From: Mesostigma viride
Lineage: Eukaryota; Streptophyta; Mesostigmatophyceae; Mesostigmatales; Mesostigmataceae
DNA: 64,000 bases
Assembly: GCA_009746045.1 (NCBI GenBank)
Contig: RPFO01000692.1
Location: 787,140 to 851,139 of the forward strand
Direction of reading: 5' to 3'
Positions 10,423-22,664 of the stretch are shown here, piece by piece (position 1 is the stretch's first letter; each line of letters begins with the position of its first letter). The notes beneath the pieces are model-generated. The model was not told where the DNA came from, made no database searches, and saw only the letters and a program-made list of their open reading frames with translations. Position numbers and translations under genes: made by a program.

Positions 10423-12233
10423 GACAGGTGTTTTTTATTACAGATCAGTCGGGATTCTTAGTTCGATGCGTCAGACCATGGTCAGACAGCGGTTTTTCCG
10501 ATCGAAATCTGATTCGTTTGGTCAGATTCCTGTTTCCGTCACGCCCGTTACGGAACATGTGTGAAAGTTTGGCGCAGACAAGATGTGACCGTCTGTGTAA
10601 CGTCCGGGGAAAGCGATGCGCGCATTTTTTTTCCCCTAGCATGGTGGGCATGGCGACGTGAATTCAGGCTGCTCGGCATGTCGGAGGACTAGGCCAATAA
10701 TATGGCGGAAATTTTCTGTTTCATGAGGTCACTGCTTTGTTTTCATGTGATCGGCATGGGCGTTTTCATGTCATTAATCAGAGCGAATTTTCTGTCCTCT
10801 GGAATAATTAAGAAAAGGAATTCATGTTGGCGGCAGTGGCTGACAAGTTTTGCGGACTAAACTTATCGTAGTCAAACCGTTAACGTTGCTAGAACTGGAT
10901 TGAAAGCTTTGACAACCGGGGGTTGGCACTTTTCCGGTTTGTCTCGGTAAGTAATTACATGATGCATGCGCGCGATCGAAGTAACGCTCATCCGCCTGCA
11001 TGGGAGGCCGGCTTTTCTTGCGTCCCCTGGGCGAAAGATTTACAAGGGTTAGGTACAGTTTGTCGGGCGACGGTATCTGCTCTGTTTTTTGTGCTGTACG
11101 GGCTCATCGTTGTGAGCTTTTTGCGCCAAACTTTGCAGTTTCGCCTGGTCGTTTGCCCCCTGCGCATGCTCGAGTATAGTTCAATATGTACCTGGCAATT
11201 TTTGATTGCTTTCGTTGGCAGGTACGCCAGATTATGGTTCATAAGGACAGTAATAGAGCTTGGTTTTGAAACGGGCTTTTTGGGAGAATATTGCGCGTAT
11301 TTCTTGTGCATGACGAGAGACCAAACCTTAGCAGCGGCATGAGCTAGTGCGCCTCGCTAGGAGCTGAAAATCTGCCTAACGCTTTACATTTTCACACGCA
11401 GGAAAGGAAGCGCGATAGTGATCACATGTTTGACATGTTTTGTTAGAGTAAATGTATGTAGGTATCGGTTACCATGGGTTCATTTCAGTACTCACCCTTG
11501 AGGAGGAGACTTGCAGCCTAACATCATATGGCAAGGCAGCCAAGCTAGCCATGGCTGGCAATATGGTTTACAACAAGCTATACCTTGCATACATGATTTA
11601 TTGATTGCATTCCGCTATCCCTTTGTCTTTGGGCATGTTGGATAGCGTACTGAGGTCATTTTACAAGGTTTTGTTGCGTTCAGTATTTTCTTTTGTGGCA
11701 CACAGCTTTCACTTTAACAGCTGGAATAAATATGGGAACCGCTAGATAGTTAGTCATGTGATGCATACAACATTATTGCTCTGCAGCCTTTTACAGCACG
11801 TCGTGCCATGCCCTAGGGAACGTGAGGGCATACGTTGCCCTGAGAGTCTTGCCACCCCTTTTCGTCCACCGACTGACTGAGTTGGCATGGTTGTGGGCGT
11901 ATTCCATGATGCATGAAGTGTTCCTGTGTGCAAACACCGTCTGAAATGAATTAGCATCTGCCCAGATGGTAATCTAAACCAATCTAAACCAACTGCCCTT
12001 GTTTGTTCTACGTTAGGGTCTCCTCAAACTTTCATCATGTCTAGTTTTTCACACATTTCTTGGTAACTTGTTCATGCATTTCTTGGTAGCTTGCACACGT
12101 GCCTTTCTTGCAAAAGGAGATCCTAATGTGGCCACTGCATGGCCACGTAGAGTAACTAAATAAGCTAGGAATTCATCATGGATGTGAAAGAATTAAGTGA
12201 GGGTAACAGGTGATGGACTCCTGCCGAGCAGCT

Positions 12234-12730
12234 AATCAAGAACTGACATCGCTGCGGGGGGAATACTGCACGTCTTTCGCAAGAACGATGATGACAGGCA
12301 GGGAGAGGTTGCCAGCGCCAGCCAGCAGGGCAAGTATCATGCTGTTGACCTTGGCGCATGGACATGCACGTGCCGGGAGTGGCAGATCTACGGGGTGCCA
12401 TGCAAGCGCGCATGCAGGCTGGCACGCGTCCTTCACGTCGAGCCCATTACCCTGGTGGAACCTGTGTTGACTACAGCAGCCATGCTCGCAGCGTACACGG
12501 CGGCAGCACCTCTCACTCCCGTGTCGACAGTGGGACTTGCGAAGGACGGGCTCCACCCCCCTGCGACAACTGCCCAACGAGGCCGGCCGTGTAAGCGTGC
12601 GAAGAAAAACCCTCGCATCCTCAGTGCTGGCGAGGAAGGCTTGACTCGGAAACAGGTTCGCACAGTCACGTGCGGACGCTGCCGTCAACATGGCCATAAT
12701 AGGCAGACGTGCAAGGCCGCCTTGCCATGA
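12234..12730 (+). pseudogene. MULE transposase C-terminal fragment (SWIM and CCHC knuckle)
   Basis: Starting just after an in-frame TAA at 12233, this frame encodes the C-terminal third of a Mutator-like transposase. It has a beta-rich lead-in, then the SWIM-type finger CTCREWQIYGVPCKRAC, where the usual His after the last Cys is Arg. A linker follows with RGRPCKRAKK, then the terminal zinc knuckle CGRCRQHGHNRQTC (CX2CX4HX4C) and a stop. The catalytic DDE core and N-terminal domain are missing because the left inverted-repeat arm begins immediately upstream. The fragment cannot be an active transposase. It does support assigning the surrounding inverted-repeat structure to the Mutator-like group. 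Confidence 0.8.
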
Positions 12731-13165
12731 GTGAGATGGTCGAAGTGGCCAACAAGAAGTTAGCTCGGGATGCATGTGACTTGCAGTATTCTGCTTGTGA
12801 ACTGTGAAGTTATACGAAGTACGACAACTAACAGATACTGCAGCCTTGACCAGTGGGCTACTTGAGCCAAATGTGCATGGCTCCTGCTGTGGCTTCTAGC
12901 AATAAGAATACAAGAACTTTGTACACCATGAACACCCACCCATATCTGAATGGGGCCTACCTTTGCAAAGAAGAATGGTAGTTATCACTATGCTCCATGA
13001 CTTCCCACTTAAGATTAATTCATTAATTATTTAGTCTCGTGTCCCACTAAGGATAAGTGTTATCATAACTCAATCTTGAAAAAAGTGATCAAGTTGAACT
13101 GTGCACTTTAATTAATTAATTAATTGATGACTTACTTACTTACTAACTTACTTACTTACTTACTT
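12731..13165. other. Non-coding spacer of inverted-repeat element
   Basis: No gene. It ends in tetranucleotide runs (TTAA)n and (TTAC)n at about 13110-13165, which border the LINE-derived module. Confidence 0.6.
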
Positions 13166-13620
13166 TATTAAACTCGTGCCCCCGTTGGGGAATCATGGAG
13201 CATTGACCCCGATGGTCCGTGACTCCCCAACGGGAGCACGAGTCTCATTAATTGATTAATGAATTGACCCCGATGGATGGATGGATGGATGGATGGATGG
13301 ATGGATGGATGGATGGATGGATGGATGGATGGATGGATGGATGGATGGATGGATGGATGGATGGATGGATGGATGGATGGATGGATGGATGGATGGATGG
13401 ATGGATGGATGGATGGATGGATGGATGGATGGATGGATGGATGGATGGATGGATGGATGGATGGATGGATGGATGGATGGATGGATGGATGGATGGATGG
13501 ATGGGTGGATGGGGACACACAATCCTACCGGTCGAATCTATCTACAACATCAAAAATCAAGTCAACTCTATCATTCTAAGCTCTCTACCCTAGGGGTCCT
13601 GTCTAGCGTGGTAACTGGTT
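13166..13620 (-). repeat. LINE 3'-end copy with expanded GATG array
   Basis: The unique parts match the 3' end of the LINE fragment at 20872-21070, including ACTCGTGC-CCCGTTGGGGA, GGAGCATT-ACCCCGATGG, CCTACCGGTC and CTAGGGG--CTGTCT. Here the short GATG run of that copy (about three units) is expanded to about 60 units (13272-13512). An extra inverted piece makes a hairpin with 28 bp arms at 13172-13199 and 13216-13243. The element reads on the minus strand. Confidence 0.75.
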
Positions 13621-14181
13621 TGTATAGTTCATGGCAAGTCTACCACTTGACCCATCTGGGTTTGTCCTTGGGGCCAGGCCAGGTCAGGATATAGCGCCCA
13701 GCCGGCTGGGGGCCAAGCCGCTGGGGGCCGGCCAGACCGAGGTCGGTGTCTACAAGTATCATGGATAAATAGTACAAGTATAAATTGAGAATAACCATTA
13801 GTTAATTAGTTAATTAATTTACACGTCCAAGAATACTTGACTCTTTTAACGTAACTACGTCACGTGAGCATTAGTCCTCAGGGATATTGAATATCAAGGA
13901 GACAACCAGCGCAGGCCAGCGATTCGATAGTGATTGAATATCAAGGAGACAATTGAATGTAGTTGTCTCACTTGATAGCAGGGCGTAACCTCTCCAGTTA
14001 TAAGCTCCTGAACCATAAACTAGCAAACGATGTAAGTGCCTAGTAAAGTGTCTATCATTGACTCTTCACGATGTTTCATGATTGTGCATGCAATTAGTGG
14101 TATGGGCCAGCAAGCCAGCATTGCATGTGTAAAGTTAGTCATTCATCAGCTAGTCAACAATGAACAACCAGTTAGTCAATC
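13621..14181. other. Non-coding spacer of inverted-repeat element
   Basis: No gene recognised. A sentence-like repeat TTGAATATCAAGGAGACAA occurs twice at about 13885-13955. Confidence 0.5.
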
Positions 14182-16119
14182 AATCACCTATTACCCTCAC
14201 TTAATTCTTTCACATCCATGATGAATTCCTAGCTTATTTAGTTACTCTACGTGGCCATGCAGTGGCCACATTAGGATCTCCTTTTGCAAGAAAGGCACGT
14301 GTGCAAGCTACCAAGAAATGCATGAACAAGTTACCAAGAAATGCGTGAAAAACTAGACATGATGAAAGTTTGAGGAGACCCTAACGTAGAACAAACAAGG
14401 GCAGTTGGTTTAGATTGGTTTAGATTACCATCTGGGCAGATGCTAATTCATTTCAGACGGTGTTTGCACACAGGAACACTTCATGCATCATGGAATACGC
14501 CCACAACCATGCCAACTCAGTCAGTGTACGAAAAGGGGTGGCAAGACTCTCAGGGCAACGTATGCCCTCACGTTCCCTAGGGCATGGCACGACGTGCTGT
14601 AAAAGGCTGCAGAGCAATAATGTTGTATGCATCACATGACTAACTATCTAGCGGTTCCCATATTTATTCCAGCTGTTAAAGTGAAAGCTGTGTGCCACAA
14701 AAGAAAATACTGAACGCAACAAAACCTTGTAAAATGACCTCAGTACGCTATCCAACATGCCCAAAGACAAAGGGATAACGGAATGCAATCAATAAATCAT
14801 GTATGCAAGGTATAGCTTGTTGTAAACCATATTGCCAGCCATGGCTAGCTTGGCTGCCTTGCCATATGATGTTAGGCTGCAAGTCTCCTCCTCAAGGGTG
14901 AGTACTGAAATGAACCCATGGTAACCGATACCTACATACATTTACTCTAACAAAACATGTCAAACATGTGATCACTATCGCGCTTCCTTTCCTGCGTGTG
15001 AAAATGTAAAGCGTTAGGCAGATTTTCAGCTCCTAGCGAGGCGCACTAGCTCATGCCGCTGCTAAGGTTTGGTCTCTCGTCATGCACAAGAAATACGCGC
15101 AATATTCTCCCAAAAAGCCCGTTTCAAAACCAAGCTCTATTACTGTCCTTATGAACCATAATCTGGCGTACCTGCCAACGAAAGCAATCAAAAATTGCCA
15201 GGTACATATTGAACTATACTCGAGCATGCGCAGGGGGCAAACGACCAGGCGAAACTGCAAAGTTTGGCGCAAAAAGCTCACAACGATGAGCCCGTACAGC
15301 ACAAAAAACAGAGCAGATACCGTCGCCCGACAAACTGTACCTAGCCCTTGTAAATCTTTCGCCCAGGGGACGCAAGAAAAGCCGGCCTCCCATGCAGGCG
15401 GATGAGCGTTACTTCGATCGCGCGCATGCATCATGTAATTACTTACCGAGACAAACCGGAAAAGTGCCAACCCCCGGTTGTCAAAGCTTTCAATCCAGTT
15501 CTAGCAACGTTAACGGTTTGACTACGATAAGTTTAGTCCGCAAAACTTGTCAGCCACTGCCGCCAACTGCATGAATTCCTTTTCTTAATTATTCCAGAGG
15601 ACAGAAAATTCGCTCTGATTAATGACATGAAAACGCCCATGCCGATCACATGAAAACAAAGCAGTGACCTCATGAAACAGAAAATTTCCGCCATATTATT
15701 GGCCTAGTCCTCCGACATGCCGAGCAGCCTGAATTCACGTCGCCATGCCCACCATGCTAGGGGGAAAAAAAAATGCGCGCATCGCTTTCCCCAGACGTTA
15801 CACAGACGTTCACGTCTTGTCCGCGCCAAAATTTCGCACAAGTTCCGTAAAGGGCGTGACGGAAACAGGAATCTGACCAAACGAATCAGATTTTGATCGG
15901 AATCTGACCAAACGAATCAGATTTTGATTGGAAAAACCGCTGTCTGACCATGGTCTGACGCATCGAACTAAGAATCCCGACTGATCTGTAATAAAAAACA
16001 CCTGTCTGCAATTAGTGAAACTAATCTGTAAAATCCAACTTTACTAATCTGCAATTTTCTCTAAAATAAAACTACTAATGCGGGGGGTGTAGTCTCCTCG
16101 AGTGCTTGGTGCAGGATTT

Positions 16120-19100
16120 ATGACGTGTGCGGCCATGGGTCTGTTTGGTGGCTTGTGGGCGTGGTCAGTCAGGTCGGTCACAGCTGGTGCGTCGCTAGAC
16201 TACAATACCGGTCCGAGGTATTGTTGTGGGTGTGTTTCAGTTGGGGTACAGTGTAGTCCTCATCTTGGTCGATCGATCGGTGGTCGATACTGTGATCGTG
16301 GCTACGCACGCGTTATGATGGTTGTGTATGCTGCAAGCATATTTTTTTGCGCCTTTTATTGCAGCGCTGTCTCGGTGGATGCAACGCCAAGTCCAAATAT
16401 TTCATTTCAGCACGTAAGCGACGATTTTCGCGGTGAGGTGGATACACGGAAGGTGCCTGGCGTTCCGATGATGCGCAAGAATCTACCTAGCTTGCAAGCG
16501 GTGCGCCTGCAAGTAAGCTGGTTGCGGTTTAAGTGCATTTATACCTGAGTGACTACGAGGTACAATTTGAGTTACAATTTGGGAGAGCTGACTGCAGGCA
16601 ATTTCACAGATGGTGTCAGCATTTAAAGATGCTCTCGTGATGTTGACTTGCACTAGATGCCCTTTGTTTACCTGGTATGCTCCGCCATTAGACGTGGGGT
16701 ACGGTGCGTTAAAGCCTACGATGTGACACTGTCGCTAAGTTAACATTTTCGGCTTTGCCGAAGTTTTTATATCTCATTCATTGTGTAGGCCCCAACCATA
16801 CATATATACCTTGTGTATATTTTACTGACACTACAGTATTCCTCAAAAGCCAGGACAACTGCCTCGTGGCCTCTGTTTACGGCCTGGTCACCAACGGAGT
16901 TGGAGGTTCCGCTAAGGCGTCAGAATGCTTATACGGTATTGCTATCTGACCTTATCTAGTGTACATGTGGCAGGTACCCTTGTTAGGACCTTGTTTTTAG
17001 CTGCCCATGCCCTGTGCCATTCTGAACTATAAATCATCATCTTTGAATCCACCGGGCATTCACCATGAGACGAGAGTTGGTGCCACATCCCGTTGCGCAT
17101 GCCAGCCGGGTGATCCCCCCCTAGGCCTTGCGGGTGTTTGGAAGCCGCATCGGGCCGCTCCATCGGTCCATCCGGGCAGGTGGCAAGAAGAGCTTACAGC
17201 TGGGTGGCCGTATATATGATATTACTAGCAGGACCATATGCTGTGACAGACGCACAGAGACGGGTGTCAGTAGGACCTTATGCTGCCCTCCCTGGTGGCA
17301 CCCTCCCTGCGGCGACACCGACGCAGATCGCGCAGTGGGCAGCACATTTCCCCCCGGCGGGCCCTGTGAGAGCCATCCCAGGGAGGGACAACCAACGCAT
17401 CGGTGATGGTCCACCATGGGGGCAATGGTCAGCCGTGCCACTGCCACCCCTGTCACTCTCAGACTTCAGCATGGGTGCGGGCAGCCCACTGGTGTCGCTG
17501 GAGCACCGCCTCGTATTCTGCGAAACGCTCAAGGTCGGCTGCACCAAGTGGAGGCAGGTAGGGGGTCCATGGGATTCGGGGCCTCGGTACAACAGGCTTC
17601 TGGATGCATGGTTGATGGTTGACAACCATCTACCTGCTGTAAACTCATCTATCGCCATTGTTGTTGCTGCATTTTCCCTCTGTTGCTTTCATTGCAAATA
17701 GTGGCCTTTAAATGTTATGGAACACGTATCCATTATTTCCTAGCACTTAACAAATCCGATGAGAAAATCCAGTGCACGAAGTTCCCTGAGGTTGTGACCA
17801 CCCTGGGAAGGAGAAGAAATATCCTGACTATCACTCTTGTGCCACGTCTTTTGCTTCTGGTCGTATGTTGTTCTGGAGCTCGCTATTGGCAGTGACCATG
17901 GGTGGAATGATGGTGTAATGTGAACCGGTACGGGCGTGTGCATGTACGTAGCCGGTAAGGGGGATTGTTGTACGTACCATTATATCTACCCGCTGTAACA
18001 CACACGTACGTAATCGGTAGGGGGGATTCTGACACACACCGTTGTTGTAGCAACCCGCAGTAACACCACCCTGCTGCAATGTGGAAATGGTAGCACCCGC
18101 TCGGGCATCGGCCCAGAATGACGTGTGCAAGATATATCGACCAACATTCCAACTGGCTCTCCCGGTCTACCGACCCAACCGCTCGTCTGCATCTTGCTCG
18201 GCTTGCTGCCAACCACGCCTGCCACGATGCCACCTGTCCCCTGCCATGACATCACTGCAGTTCTTCCGCCGACTGGGCGGGGACCCCTACTGGGGGGCCC
18301 TTGATGCCAACTGGCGCCTCCGCATGGGGGTCCACAAGGATAATTTGCTGCGGCTAAAAAACCTGGACTTTGCTCAAGCGTCCGCCATCATGGCGCGGGA
18401 CAGCGGGTACTTTTTCGCTACCGTCATCCGCGATCCCCTTGAGCGGCTGCTGTCAGGGTTTCTGAACAAATGCTGGTATAAGCATATCCATATGGCGCCG
18501 TGCATCCAGGGGGCGAGCGGTCGTGGCGCCGGTGGGGTGGCCATGGCCTCATTGGCAGGTGCCGGCAGCCATGTGGTGGATGATGGTGCCAACCGCACAA
18601 GGCGGGGGGGTAGCCAAAACACTCAGGGGCATACTATGAATGGGGAGCGCAGTGGCATTTCCACTCAGGATCCGTTCGGCAGCCTGCAGGGAGAATCAAA
18701 TGCGCGCACTGCCATGGAGCGCAAAGGAAGGCGGATGCCGGTCGAGGGGCGCTTAGCCTTGGAAGGGAACGGAGGGGTCCAGAGCCCCAGCCAGGGACAC
18801 ATGGATAGCAACGGGCCAGGGGATTCTGTGGCTGCGTTTGCCAGCACGGTGCAGTACTTTGCAGAGCTATCGCCTGGACAAATGGACCTTCACTTTCTCC
18901 CGCAGGCCTACTTCTGCGACCGCTATAAATATCTCCCCCGCTACGACGCGGTCGCCCGCAGTGACGATGACATTTATCACATGCTGTCCCGCCTGGGTCT
19001 CTGGGAACCCTTTGCTGCCTCTGGTTGGGGCCCTGGGGCCAACTTGTCAATGCTTGAGTTCACCAATTATCACTCGGTGGGTGTGCGTGCAGACGCACGC

Positions 19101-19274
19101 GAGAGCGATGGCCCACAGCCCGCGGCCCATTCGCTGCTGAAGAGGTACTACACCTCAGACGTTCTGGCGGTGGCGCTATCAGTACTGCAAGTGGATTACG
19201 AGCTGTTCAGGCTGCCTATCCCTGGATGGGCACTTCAGGTGCAGGCCGCAGCTTCCAGGGAACGAGGCCAGTGA
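16120..19274 (+). CDS. Carbohydrate sulfotransferase-like protein, intron-split
   Basis: The gene encodes a Golgi-type sulfotransferase that uses PAPS to sulfate glycans. One exon ends at 17557 with the 5'-phosphosulfate-binding motif CETLKVGCTKWRQ. A 703 bp intron (17558-18260, GTAGGG...CTGCAG, phase 0) follows, and the last exon (18261-19274) starts FFRRLGGDPYW. That exon carries the 3'-phosphate motif RDPLERLLSGFLNK, a low-complexity insert of about 110 residues, and the conserved LHFLPQAYFC...YDAVAR block, then the stop. A likely first exon (16120 or 16315 to 16512) encodes a signal or anchor segment, MMVVYAASIFFCAFYCSAVS, before a good donor site (CAA|GTAAGC). The acceptor of the middle exon is uncertain; CGCACAG at 17257 keeps the phase. 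The two motif exons are firm. The 5' end is inferred. Confidence 0.75.
17558..18260 (+). other. Intron of sulfotransferase gene
   Basis: GT...AG boundaries join the codon for Gln of KWRQ directly to FFRRL, as in related sulfotransferases where these motifs are contiguous. The intron contains a short repeated unit (CGTA--CGGTA-GGGGGATT) near 17945-18030. Confidence 0.75.
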
Positions 19275-20288
19275 CATGCAGCGACTGAGCACAAATATGT
19301 ATAATTACCAAATCAGTTTCAGCGACAGCGGCTGGGAGAGGGGTGCGGGACGGGGGCGATTTCACTTGGTAACCCGCTGCATGGTGGTGGTGGCGGGTTA
19401 CTTTGAGGCGACAGTTACCTCTTGGTACACAAAACTCAGGCACCCAGCGTGTGGTGAGGGGAATACGCTGTTCAACGAAAAGCAATATTTCTGTGAACAT
19501 AGGGAACTCAGCTAGTGGTTGGTGAGGTGTGCCCGTGACTCTGTCCGAGCCCAATATGCACACATGTTGGCATGGCTGCCATTTGCCGACGAAAAAAACC
19601 TAATATAGATGTTGGCGTTGCCCCTGTGCTTGCTTTCACGAGGAACAAGCAACAACGTAAGGCTGTTTTTATTCATGAGAGGTAAGGCTGTGGATAATGA
19701 TGATGGGTGATCAAAACATTTGAAGGGCTCGCAACACAGTCCGTTGAGAAATTCCTGCCGCTAAAGGCTGTTGCCATGACCATCTGGGCGGTGCGCACAC
19801 GGTGCACCTAAATTTTCTTGGTCCGGAGGTACCACAAGTACCGCAGGAACTTCTATAGCCCAAGAATATTCCTGCTTGTCCTGTACCCTTGGCGTGGCGA
19901 GGCGTACTGTGCAGATCATGTCGTGAATATGCGTTTAGGTAACGCCCGTCAGAGCTGTACAGTTGCGGGCCGCGCGGTAAGCCATTACACTAGACGAGGA
20001 AATAATGACTTGTACCAGTAGTGTAGTAGGATAACGATTTGACAACCGGGTCAGTGAAATTTACTCGTTTGGTACTTTTGATCGTTTTCAGAATTATTTA
20101 GCTTCGCTCATTTTATATATATTCATTGAGAATGATAGATTACGGAGGTGAGATAGGCATGCAACATAAGGAAAAACCGACATAGCACCAATCGGCGGCA
20201 CGCTGACTGCTGAACTTCCTCACATTTCCACCGCCGCCGCCTCCACCTCCACTGCCATTTCCGCCTCCACTGCCGACATCAAAGTAAT
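19275..20288. other. Downstream of sulfotransferase; no gene recognised
   Basis: Presumably includes the 3' UTR. A CCGCCTCCACCTCC-like trinucleotide patch lies at about 20230-20270. Positions 20284-20288 (GTAAT) are the left target duplication of the adjacent solo LTR. Confidence 0.5.
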
Positions 20289-20871
20289 TGTTACGTCCCG
20301 GCCCTTTTAGTCGGACGTAACAATGGAATAAATTACTAAGGCCTTGTGGCCGTTGTACTGGGTTTTATGAATATTGACTAATGTGTGAATTGGACTAGTT
20401 ATTTTGGTCCTAGGCTGACCTTTTAGGGGCCGGTGCCGTGGCGCCGCGCCAGTTCTGGGTCTGTCCGTAGTTCTAGGCGTGGATCCTGTAGTTGGGGGTC
20501 GATGTCGGCCCGGATCCTACGTGGAATGAGTGAATTGGATTGTCCAGTAGGATTTGGTGTGTATCTGCGCCGCAACCAACCTAGGTTAAATTAGTCCGAG
20601 GACGAGAGTCTCGTCCTCTTGGTTTGATGAATGATAAGTGCGAATACGCCTACACATTGAGCCCGGGGCAATTATCCATTTGTAATTGGTCTTGCTAGCC
20701 ATTATAAGTGTGTACAAATTAGCTTGGTATCAAGCCGTGATGCCAGATATCTCACGACTCACGTCGTGAAGCGCAACCTACATTATGCTACCTTGAATTA
20801 TTCCTAATTCCGGCAAGGAGGGTCTTTCGCTACGTAGTTCAGGCTAGGTGTGTCTGGGCTGGGACGTAACA
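20289..20871 (+). mobile_element. Solo LTR of TGTTACGTCCC family with 5 bp TSD
   Basis: It starts TGTTACGTCCC, ends GGGACGTAACA, and is flanked on both sides by GTAAT (20284-20288 and 20872-20876). This is the expected footprint after LTR-LTR recombination removed the internal part. At 583 bp it is shorter than the 668-679 bp relatives, mainly in the first half. Confidence 0.9.
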
Positions 20872-20876
20872 GTAAT

Positions 20877-21377
20877 TAATTAATTAATTAGACTCGTGCT
20901 CCCGTTGGGGAGTCACGGAGCATTAACCCCGATGGATGGATGGATGGGTGCAAACAGTCCTACCGGTCTAATCTATCTACATCGGCGACATACTACATCT
21001 ATCTAACAGCATTCTAACTACAACATCTATCTAGACAGCCGCACGCTGTCCTAGGGGAGCTGTCTGGCGTGCCTCCCACGGGATTGCACACGCGGGCGCT
21101 TCCCCACTGGGGGGGGCTCGTTGTCCTCTACGACCTGGGCCCACTTGGCCTTGTCCATCATCTTCTTCCAAATCACAGAGAGGCCTAGGCCCCCCATGTC
21201 CTCTACTAGCTGTTCTTTGAAGGTGCGGGCCTTGCGGCGTCTAACATCACTGGGCCCGGCCCACGTCAGGAGGTGCCGGCCAGGCTGGGCTGGTCGCAGT
21301 CCTGCGGGGGGGCCACGTGAGGTATCTACCTGGTTGGTGCGAGCTAGGTGCCCTACTAGCTGCAGGCGTCGCTGCTT
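20877..21377 (-). pseudogene. LINE ORF2 C-terminal tail and 3' UTR
   Basis: The coding part (21051 to about 21377, minus) ends with the tail typical of non-LTR reverse-transcriptase proteins: RRLQLVGHLART, then a basic RRRKARTFKEQL, then LGLSVIWKKMMDKAKWAQVV, followed by a short basic end and stop. The 3' UTR (20877-21050) contains ACTCGTGCTCCCGTTGGGG, three GATGG units and a terminal (TTAA)n. The same module, with the array expanded, is at 13166-13620. Reverse transcriptase and endonuclease are absent. The fragment is cut at about 21378, where sequence on the opposite strand begins. Confidence 0.7.
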
Positions 21378-21379
21378 AA

Positions 21380-22072
21380 TGGTGCCGACATCAAAGCCCA
21401 GCTCCTCGACCTCAACCAACGCCTTCAAGCCACCGCCAACGCCCTTGAGAGCTTGCATGACACCGCCGGCCTCACCGCCCAGGCGGTGAAGGACATCGCC
21501 GCCCAGCCGGCGCCTGCTGGCTCGGCCGGCGATGCTCCCTCCACCTGGGCGGACTTGCTTAAGCAGCACACCACCTCCACCACCTCCACCATCTCGGCAC
21601 AACTCAAGCAACAAGCCCTCGACCTTCGCGAGGAAGCCGACATCGCCCGGCGCAGCCACAATGTCATCGTCAAGCACTTCGACCAGCTGGCAGGTGAGTC
21701 TGACCTCCCGCGAGCCTTCTTACGGCATGTAAGCGCGACATTTTTGCCCCCATGCTACTCACTGGTGAGCTGGACATGTCGGCTGTCCGCCTCCCCCGCA
21801 CGCGGGGGAAGGCTGGCCCGGCACCCGTGCTCCTCACCTTTAAGTACATGGCGGACAAGCTGGCGTTCCTTAAATGCCGCAAGAAGCTCTCGGAGACTCG
21901 CTTCACGCTGGACGACGACATGACCCTGGCCCAGCAACAGCGGCGACGCGAGCTATGGCCGACCTACCTTCAGCTCCGGCAAAGCGCAGGGGGGAAGCCG
22001 GTATACTGGAGGGGGGCGGTCATCCACGTTGACCACAAGCCCTGGCAGCCCCCTCCTGCCACCTCAGACTAG
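21380..22072 (+). pseudogene. LINE ORF1-like coiled-coil/RNA-binding protein, frameshifted
   Basis: The first frame (to about 21700) encodes an amphipathic coiled coil (IKAQLLDLNQRLQAT..., QLKQQALDLREEADIARRS). The second frame (about 21720-22072) encodes LLTGELDMSAVRLPRTRG...VLLTFKYMADKLAFLKCRKKL and LDDDMTLAQQQRRRELWPTY. This pattern resembles the ORF1 nucleic-acid chaperones of LINE elements. One frameshift near 21665-21720 breaks it, and no stop separates the two domains otherwise. It lies head to head with the LINE ORF2 tail, which suggests a rearranged or inverted insertion. The ORF1 assignment is from pattern only. Confidence 0.55.
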
Positions 22073-22664
22073 GGAATTCATACCAGTAGTGTAGATTAGT
22101 CAGGCTTAGCCTAGCATGTGGCCCACGCGCATGTGCGCCCATAATGGCCCCCATGGATGTTGCCTACAGAACTTAGCCAAGCCATGCCTATAACGGGACG
22201 CCCATGGATGTTGCATTAAGAATTTCGCCATGCTATGCCATGCAGAGAGATGCTCTCTGTAGAGAAGCCATGTCCTAGCTCTTGTATAGCCATGATGATC
22301 TTCCCCCACATAACATACTCCCCCTTAGCTGGGCATAGTGTGAAGATTATGAGGGTGCAGGTGCCTTGGTGCACCTAGAGCAAGGGTCGCTTACATTCCC
22401 GCCACCCTTGCAGGAAGTAGCCTAGAATGTATTAAAAGCCATATGCCCCTTCTCAGGGCTATGTGCTACATTGACTCCCAACGGAGTGATGTTCCTAATT
22501 AATTAATAAAAGGAAAAACCCGATGGCTGGGAGAATAACCCTGAAGAAATTAATAGTAATCTGACACGGACATCCAAGGATCACGCCAGCGGCACAAGGT
22601 ACAACTAACTATAATACATCACAAAACCACACGCAGCAACAGCGCTGCCGGCCCACCATGCAGG
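22073..22664. other. No gene recognised
   Basis: It contains two similar segments (CCCATGGATGTTGCCTACAGAA and CCCATGGATGTTGCATTAAGAA-like, about 22150-22220), but no coding region or named repeat. Confidence 0.5.

Larger units (their letters stand above)
10423..16006. mobile_element. Inverted-repeat element with 1.8 kb arms and MULE-transposase remnant
   Basis: The left arm (10423-12215) and right arm (14182-16006) are almost identical reverse complements. The outer ends share GACAGGTGTTTTTTATTACA on the left and its reverse complement on the right. The right arm is longer mainly because of a roughly 32 bp duplication near 15890-15930. The spacer holds a MULE-type SWIM/zinc-knuckle transposase end and a LINE 3' end. 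Long terminal inverted repeats fit Mutator-like elements, but no 9-11 bp target duplication is evident at these ends. The true termini may differ, or this may be a foldback derivative. The arms contain a matching 139-codon open frame (10923-11342 plus, 15051-15470 minus) with no recognised domain; its conservation may simply reflect the arm duplication. Confidence 0.75.

Noticed and set aside
10923-11342. 139-codon frame present in both arms of the inverted-repeat element
   Set aside because: Its conservation follows from the arms being copies of one another. An antisense frame is equally conserved, and no domain is seen.
13248-13694. Met-Asp-Gly-Trp and His-Pro-Ser-Ile repeat proteins
   Set aside because: Translation of the GATG microsatellite on both strands.
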